Shown in pieces: positions 59,209 to 64,000 of a DNA stretch of 64,000 bases. Position 1 is the stretch's first letter. Each line of letters starts with the position of its first letter. A model generated the notes under the pieces. It was not told where the DNA came from. It saw nothing but the letters and a program-made list of their open reading frames with translations, and did no database searches. This stretch comes from a bacterium (GTDB lineage Bacteria; Hinthialibacterota; Hinthialibacteria; OLB16). The translations under genes and the position numbers were made by a program. The stretch is from contig JAJVIK010000010.1 in assembly GCA_022072055.1 (NCBI GenBank), forward strand, positions 186,001 to 250,000, in the 5' to 3' direction.

Positions 59209-60582
59209 ATGTGGAAGACATGGGGGTGGGGTCTCTCAGTCGTCTTGGCGGTGAGCCTATTCGGGCTTCCCATGCGGGCCGAGGCGCAGTCCCTCGAACA
59301 AGTGGTGCAAGAGATGAAGAAGGAAATGGAGGACCTGCGCGCGCGGGTCCATGACCTGGAACAGCGCAATCAGGAGCTGGCCTCGCGAGTCCAAGCCGAG
59401 GAAATCCGGGGAGCCTCCCTGTCGGCGGAGGTGGCCGCCCTGCCGGTGAGCCCTCCCCCAGGGAATTCCTCCCTTAAGGAGGAGGTCATCGCGCTGAAGA
59501 CCAAGTTCCCCGCCGAGCTGTACGGCCAGATCCGGCTCGATGCCGCCTATGACGACAGCGAGGTGAACGAGGGCAACTACGCCCGTTGGGTGGAGTCCGA
59601 GGACATTCTGGACGATGACGACCAGTTAAACCTGACCGCGCGCCAATCGCGCTTCGGGATTGATTTCAAGGGCCCAAGCGATGATTGGCTCAAGACCAGC
59701 GCGAAGATCGAAATCGACTTCTTCGAAGGCGGGGGAGAAAACAAGAATCGAATACAGATGCGCCACGCGTACCTCAAGATCGACTGGCCACAGTGCGATT
59801 TCAGCCTTCTGGCCGGTCAGACCTGGGACGTGGTCGCCCCGCTGAATCCCTCGACCCTCAATTACTCCGTGCAGTGGTGGGCGGGGAATATCGGTTACCG
59901 GATTCCCCAGCTGCGCCTGACCAAGGGGTTCACGATGCCCGCCGGGACCCGGATGGAGGTTCAGGTGGCGGCGGTGCGGGACCTGGGGCACACCGCGTTC
60001 ACCTCGGACATTGTGGATTCGGGCGAGGATTCCGGACTTCCCGGAGTGGAAGGGCGAGTGGGCATCTCAGTCCCCACCTGGTGCAAGGACAAAAAGGCGC
60101 AGTTCGGGATCTCCGGACTGTGGGAGCGACTGGAGTTGCCCATTGAAGACCATACCGACCACTGCAAGCACACCAGTTGGGTGGCGGCGCTTGACCTTTC
60201 CCTTCCCCTTACCGAACGGTTGGGGTTCCAGGCGGAGGCCTTCCGAGGTCAAGACCTGGACACCGTGTTGGGAGGCGTCGGCCAGGGGATCAACATGGAC
60301 ACCATGGAGGAAATCCGGGGCAAGGGAGGCTGGATGCAGCTGAGCTACGGGCCGGTCCGCAAAACCACCTTCAATATGGGTGTCGGCGTGGATGACCCGG
60401 AGGACCAGGACCTCCCGGCCGGAGGCAGAACCAAGAACACCGCGTACTGGGGAAATGTCCAGTACGACCTCAACGAGGCGGTCTCCATGGGGCTTGAGCT
60501 CTCCCATTGGAAGACCGAGTACCTCGACCAGCCCGATGGCGACGCCCTCCGGCTGCAGACCTCGTTCATTTACAAGTTCTAG
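59209..60582 (+). CDS. Outer-membrane porin-like protein (DcaP-like, coiled-coil N-terminus)
   Basis: Signal peptide; coiled coil LEQVVQEMKKEMEDLRARVHDLEQRNQEL; beta-barrel ending in FIYKF. Confidence 0.85.
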   Translation: MWKTWGWGLSVVLAVSLFGLPMRAEAQSLEQVVQEMKKEMEDLRARVHDLEQRNQELASRVQAEEIRGASLSAEVAALPVSPPPGNSSLKEEVIALKTKFPAELYGQIRLDAAYDDSEVNEGNYARWVESEDILDDDDQLNLTARQSRFGIDFKGPSDDWLKTSAKIEIDFFEGGGENKNRIQMRHAYLKIDWPQCDFSLLAGQTWDVVAPLNPSTLNYSVQWWAGNIGYRIPQLRLTKGFTMPAGTRMEVQVAAVRDLGHTAFTSDIVDSGEDSGLPGVEGRVGISVPTWCKDKKAQFGISGLWERLELPIEDHTDHCKHTSWVAALDLSLPLTERLGFQAEAFRGQDLDTVLGGVGQGINMDTMEEIRGKGGWMQLSYGPVRKTTFNMGVGVDDPEDQDLPAGGRTKNTAYWGNVQYDLNEAVSMGLELSHWKTEYLDQPDGDALRLQTSFIYKF

Positions 60583-60621
60583 GGGAGAAACCAGTAGGGG
60601 AATCCCAGCAAGACAGGAATG

Positions 60622-60634
60622 GGTTATCATAACC
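60622..60634. promoter_or_regulatory. Perfect palindrome upstream of acs
   Basis: GGTTAT-C-ATAACC. Confidence 0.4.
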
Positions 60635-60669
60635 GTATCCAAATAAACCGTGATGGAGGATCAGCAGCC

Positions 60670-62667
60670 ATGGGGAATGACACCCAGAAGAGCATCAGTT
60701 CATTCATGTCTGAAAGCCGCACTTTTCCGCCCCCTGCCGAGGTGACCGCCAAGGCCCATGTCCGTTCGCTTTCTCAGTATGAGGAGATGTATAAGCGCTC
60801 CATCAAAGATCATAACGGTTTCTGGCTGGAGCAGGCCGAGGAGCTGCACTGGTACAAGAAGCCGACACAGGGTCTGGAATACACCTGGAACACCCTCGAC
60901 CGGGTGATTCGTCACACGTGGTTCGAGGACGGGGTGTTGAATGTATCCCACAACTGCCTGGACCGTCACATGAACACGCCCATCGCCAGGAAGACCGCGA
61001 TTCTATGGCAAGGGGAGCCGGACGAGGAGGTTCGCCATATCACTTACGAGCAGCTTCATGATGAAGTTTGCCGCTTCGCCGGCGCGCTCAGGGAACTGGG
61101 GATCAAGAAAGGCGACCGGGTCTGCATCTATCTCCCGATGATCCCGGAGCTTCCCGTCGCGATGCTCGCCTGCGCCCGTCTCGGGGCAATTCACTCGGTG
61201 GTGTTTGGGGGCTTCAGCGCGGACGCCATCAGGGACCGTGTTCACGATTCCGACTGCAAGCTTCTGATCACCTCGAATGTCTCGTTGAGGGCCGGAAAAC
61301 ATATCCATCTCAAGCAGATCGCGGACAACGCGGTGGCGCAATGCCCCACGATCGAGAAGGTCATCGTGGTCGAGCGCAATGACGAGGAGTGCCCGTTCAA
61401 TCCCGACAAAGATCTCTGGTATCACGAGCTCCTGGCCAAGGCCAAGCCGGTTCTGGAGGCGGAGCCGGTGAACGCGGAGGACCCGCTCTTCATCCTTTAC
61501 ACATCAGGGTCCACCGGAAAACCCAAGGGGGTGGTGCACACCACCGCGGGGTATCTGCTCCATGTCGCGATGACTCACAAGTACATCTTCGATGTGCATG
61601 AGGATGATCTCTATTGGTGCACGGCGGATATCGGATGGGTGACCGGCCACAGCTATATTGTGTATGGCCCGCTGGCCAATGGGGCCACCGCCCTCATGTT
61701 CGAGGGGGTCCCGACCTATCCCGATCCGGGTCGGTTCTGGCAGGTTGTGGAGAAGCACAAAGTAACCATTTTCTACACCGCCCCGACGGCGATCCGCTCG
61801 CTGATTCAGCAAGGCGAGGAATGGCCCGCCAAATATAACCTGGACTCGCTGCGGATTCTCGGCACGGTGGGAGAGCCGATCAATCCCGAGGCGTGGATTT
61901 GGTACCACAAGAACATCGGCCATGAACGCTGCCCGGTGGTGGATACCTGGTGGCAAACCGAGACGGGCGGAATCCTGATCACCCCTCTTCCTGGTGCGAT
62001 GACACTCAAGCCCGGCAGCGCGAGCCGTCCCTTCTTCGGAGTGGACCCGGTGATTCTGCGCGAGGATGGAAGCGAGTGCGGGCCTAACGAGGGTGGGAAG
62101 CTTTGCATCCGGCGTCCCTGGCCGGGCATGATGCGAACCACCTGGGGTGACCACGACCGCTTCATCGACACCTATTTCACGATGTACAAGGACATGTACT
62201 TCACGGGGGATGGGGCGCGCCTCGATGAGGATGGCGATTATTGGCTCATGGGCCGCATCGATGACGTGGTGAATGTCTCCGGCCACCGAATCGGAACCGC
62301 CGAGGTCGAGAGCGCCCTGGTGAGTCACACGAAGGTGGCCGAAGCGGCGGTCGCTCCCATGCCGCACGACATCAAGGGGCAGGCGCTGTACGCCTATGTG
62401 ACCTTGGTGGATGGAGTCCAAGAGAGCGAGGAGCTGCGCGCGGAGCTCAAGCAGCATGTGCGCAAGGAAATCGGGGCCATCGCGGTGCCGGACCTGATTC
62501 AGTTCGCCCCAGCGCTGCCCAAGACTCGCTCCGGAAAGATCATGCGGCGCATCCTTCGCAAGATCGCTGAGAACGCCGTGGACCAGATCGGCGACACCAC
62601 CACGTTGGCGGACCCGTCCGTGGTGGACCACCTGGTCAAGGGGCGTCTTTCGCTCTCGAAGAAGTAA
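60670..62667 (+). CDS. acs: Acetate--CoA ligase (acetyl-CoA synthetase)
   Basis: YTSGSTGKPKGVVHT; WWQTETGG; YFTGDGARLDEDGDYWLMGRIDDVVNVSGHR; RSGKIMRRILRK. Confidence 0.97.
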   Translation: MGNDTQKSISSFMSESRTFPPPAEVTAKAHVRSLSQYEEMYKRSIKDHNGFWLEQAEELHWYKKPTQGLEYTWNTLDRVIRHTWFEDGVLNVSHNCLDRHMNTPIARKTAILWQGEPDEEVRHITYEQLHDEVCRFAGALRELGIKKGDRVCIYLPMIPELPVAMLACARLGAIHSVVFGGFSADAIRDRVHDSDCKLLITSNVSLRAGKHIHLKQIADNAVAQCPTIEKVIVVERNDEECPFNPDKDLWYHELLAKAKPVLEAEPVNAEDPLFILYTSGSTGKPKGVVHTTAGYLLHVAMTHKYIFDVHEDDLYWCTADIGWVTGHSYIVYGPLANGATALMFEGVPTYPDPGRFWQVVEKHKVTIFYTAPTAIRSLIQQGEEWPAKYNLDSLRILGTVGEPINPEAWIWYHKNIGHERCPVVDTWWQTETGGILITPLPGAMTLKPGSASRPFFGVDPVILREDGSECGPNEGGKLCIRRPWPGMMRTTWGDHDRFIDTYFTMYKDMYFTGDGARLDEDGDYWLMGRIDDVVNVSGHRIGTAEVESALVSHTKVAEAAVAPMPHDIKGQALYAYVTLVDGVQESEELRAELKQHVRKEIGAIAVPDLIQFAPALPKTRSGKIMRRILRKIAENAVDQIGDTTTLADPSVVDHLVKGRLSLSKK

Positions 62668-62675
62668 GACAGACC

Positions 62676-62708
62676 TTCCGAGCGGGGGGGAATCCCCCCC
62701 GCTCGGAA
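62676..62708 (+). terminator. Long perfect hairpin after acs (no obvious U-tract)
   Basis: ttccgagcggggggg-aat-cccccccgctcggaa, 15-bp perfect stem. Confidence 0.65.
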
Positions 62709-62785
62709 GCACGGGGTAGGTTATAGGGACAACCGGCCCCCGCCCGACCGAGGTGTCCTATTCTTTTGTAAGGAGAGGAGTCGTC

Positions 62786-64000
62786 ATGAGCGACGGCGGC
62801 GGGACGCGACGTTGGACGGTGTTGGTGGGAGCATTGTTGGTTCAGGTGGTGCTCGGAACGGTTTACGGATTCAGCGTGTTTGTGAAACCGCTGGAGTTGG
62901 AGTTTGGCTGGGAGCGGGCGACCACCCAGTGGGCTTTTTCCATCGCGCTGGCCTCCTTCGCGCTGTGGATGATCCCGGCGGGGAGGCTGCAAGACCGCAT
63001 TGGTCCGAGGAAAGTGGCGGGCATCGGGGGGGTCTTGCTCGGCGTGTCCTTCTTGCTCGGTTCGGTCCTGCTCGCCACGATCCGCGAGCCATGGGCCCTC
63101 TACGTGACCTATGGCTTGGTCGGCGGCGCGGGAATCGGATTCGCGTATGTCTGTCCGATCGCGGCGCTGGTCAAGTGGTTTCCGGATAAGAAGGGCTTGA
63201 TCACCGGGCTGGCGGTGGCGGGTTTCGGAGCGGGGGCGCTGTTTTTTGCGGGACCGGCCTCCGAGTTGATGCTCCCCCCCAACGACACGGGGGAGCGGAT
63301 GGGGATCTCACAGATCATTCTCATCGGCCTTGGGGCCGCAAAAGGTGAGGGCTTTGGAATCGGATGGAAGGCTTTCTTTGTCCTGCACGGGTTGGTTTCC
63401 TTGGTTTTGGTCCTGATCGGCGCGGCTCTTTTGAAGAACCCTCAGGAGGGTTGGCGACCCCCGGGGTGGGTCGGACCCGCGGCGGGGAAAGCCACCCGGA
63501 ACGTGACCTCCAAGGAAATGCTCGGAACGCCGCTGGCCTTCGTTCTGTGGCTCACCTTTGCCTTCGGGGCCACCTCGGGGCTGATGGCCATCGGCCAGTG
63601 GACCCCCATGATGGGAGCCAAGCTGGCCGGTGCGACCTTTGCCCCGGAGTGGATGGGGGGTTACGGACGCTTCATCGAGCCGGTTGGAATTCTGGCCTTG
63701 TTCAACGCCCTTGGGAGAATTTTCTGGGGCAAGATCAGCGACCTGATCGACCGCCCCAGGGCGATGATGTTCATGTATTTGCTTCAGGGAATGGCGTTCA
63801 TGCTCCTGGTGAGCGTCGAATCTCACGTGGCGATCTTTCTCGCCTCGGCCTGGGTGGGCCTCAATTTCGGCGGGAACTTCGCGCTCTTCCCGGCCGCCAC
63901 GGCGGATTACTTCGGGGTCAAGAGCCTGGGGATGAACTATGGGTACATCTTCACCGCTTATGGCGCGGCGGGGATCATCGGTCCGGTTGTGGGGGGAGTC
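62786..64000 (+). CDS. MFS transporter, OFA (oxalate/formate antiporter)-like, truncated by window end
   Basis: MSDGGGTRRWTVLVGALLVQVVLGTVYGFSVFVKPLELEFGWERATTQW...GRLQDRIGPRKV; frame open to the window edge; absent from the ORF track because it has no stop. Confidence 0.88.
   Translation, partial: MSDGGGTRRWTVLVGALLVQVVLGTVYGFSVFVKPLELEFGWERATTQWAFSIALASFALWMIPAGRLQDRIGPRKVAGIGGVLLGVSFLLGSVLLATIREPWALYVTYGLVGGAGIGFAYVCPIAALVKWFPDKKGLITGLAVAGFGAGALFFAGPASELMLPPNDTGERMGISQIILIGLGAAKGEGFGIGWKAFFVLHGLVSLVLVLIGAALLKNPQEGWRPPGWVGPAAGKATRNVTSKEMLGTPLAFVLWLTFAFGATSGLMAIGQWTPMMGAKLAGATFAPEWMGGYGRFIEPVGILALFNALGRIFWGKISDLIDRPRAMMFMYLLQGMAFMLLVSVESHVAIFLASAWVGLNFGGNFALFPAATADYFGVKSLGMNYGYIFTAYGAAGIIGPVVGGV

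Noticed and set aside
60622-60634. Acs-upstream palindrome as a fourth copy of RGTATNAYMGTWCC
   Set aside because: Arms and spacing differ (GGTTAT-C-ATAACC), so it is reported separately rather than as the same motif.
1-64000. CRISPR array, tRNA or rRNA genes, transposase or integrase
   Set aside because: No regularly spaced repeats, tRNA-like cloverleaf consensus, rRNA sequence or recombinase ORF was recognised by eye; a tRNAscan/Infernal run would be needed to exclude small RNAs.

Overview
GC-rich bacterial chromosomal window, densely coding. I cannot name the host with confidence; Tat-exported sugar enzymes, prepilin and PIG-L/phytanoyl-CoA families suggest a PVC-, Hydrogenedentes- or Sumerlaeota-like lineage. 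Main blocks: (i) 1-1657, end of an ABC ATPase, a ThiF/MoeB-like E1 protein and a LolD-like ATPase; (ii) 2.5-12 kb, a toxin-antitoxin fusion relic, GH106-like rhamnosidase, sugar ABC transporter, Gfo/Idh oxidoreductase and intradiol dioxygenase-like protein, interrupted by a HEPN/MNT cassette flanked by 36-bp direct repeats; (iii) 12-33 kb, valS, FAD oxidoreductase, prepilin, large secreted protein, UxaE-like epimerase, YpdA-like reductase, SppA, AI-2E transporter with an inserted lectin-like domain, rpmB, nrdR, CPA2 antiporter and PIG-L deacetylase; (iv) 34-36 kb, putative oriC and dnaA; (v) 36-48.6 kb, TPR, phytanoyl-CoA dioxygenase, GH20, PilZ/GT4/wecB, a CDP-alcohol phosphatidyltransferase, a PlsC-hydrolase fusion and a Tat-exported fucose-isomerase-like protein; (vi) 48.6-64 kb, a redox operon nifJ - dihydroorotate-dehydrogenase-like - hoxE/F/U/Y/H - protease - hypA, followed by a porin, acs and an OFA-type MFS transporter. 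A shared 14-bp operator-like motif (RGTATNAYMGTWCC) lies upstream of nifJ (twice) and the porin. Strongest leads: the seamlessly inserted HEPN/MNT cassette, the PFOR-Hox operon with its shared motif, the HigB/HigA-like in-frame fusion, the AI-2E transporter insert, and a palindromic element inside uxaE. No tRNA, rRNA or CRISPR array was recognised.
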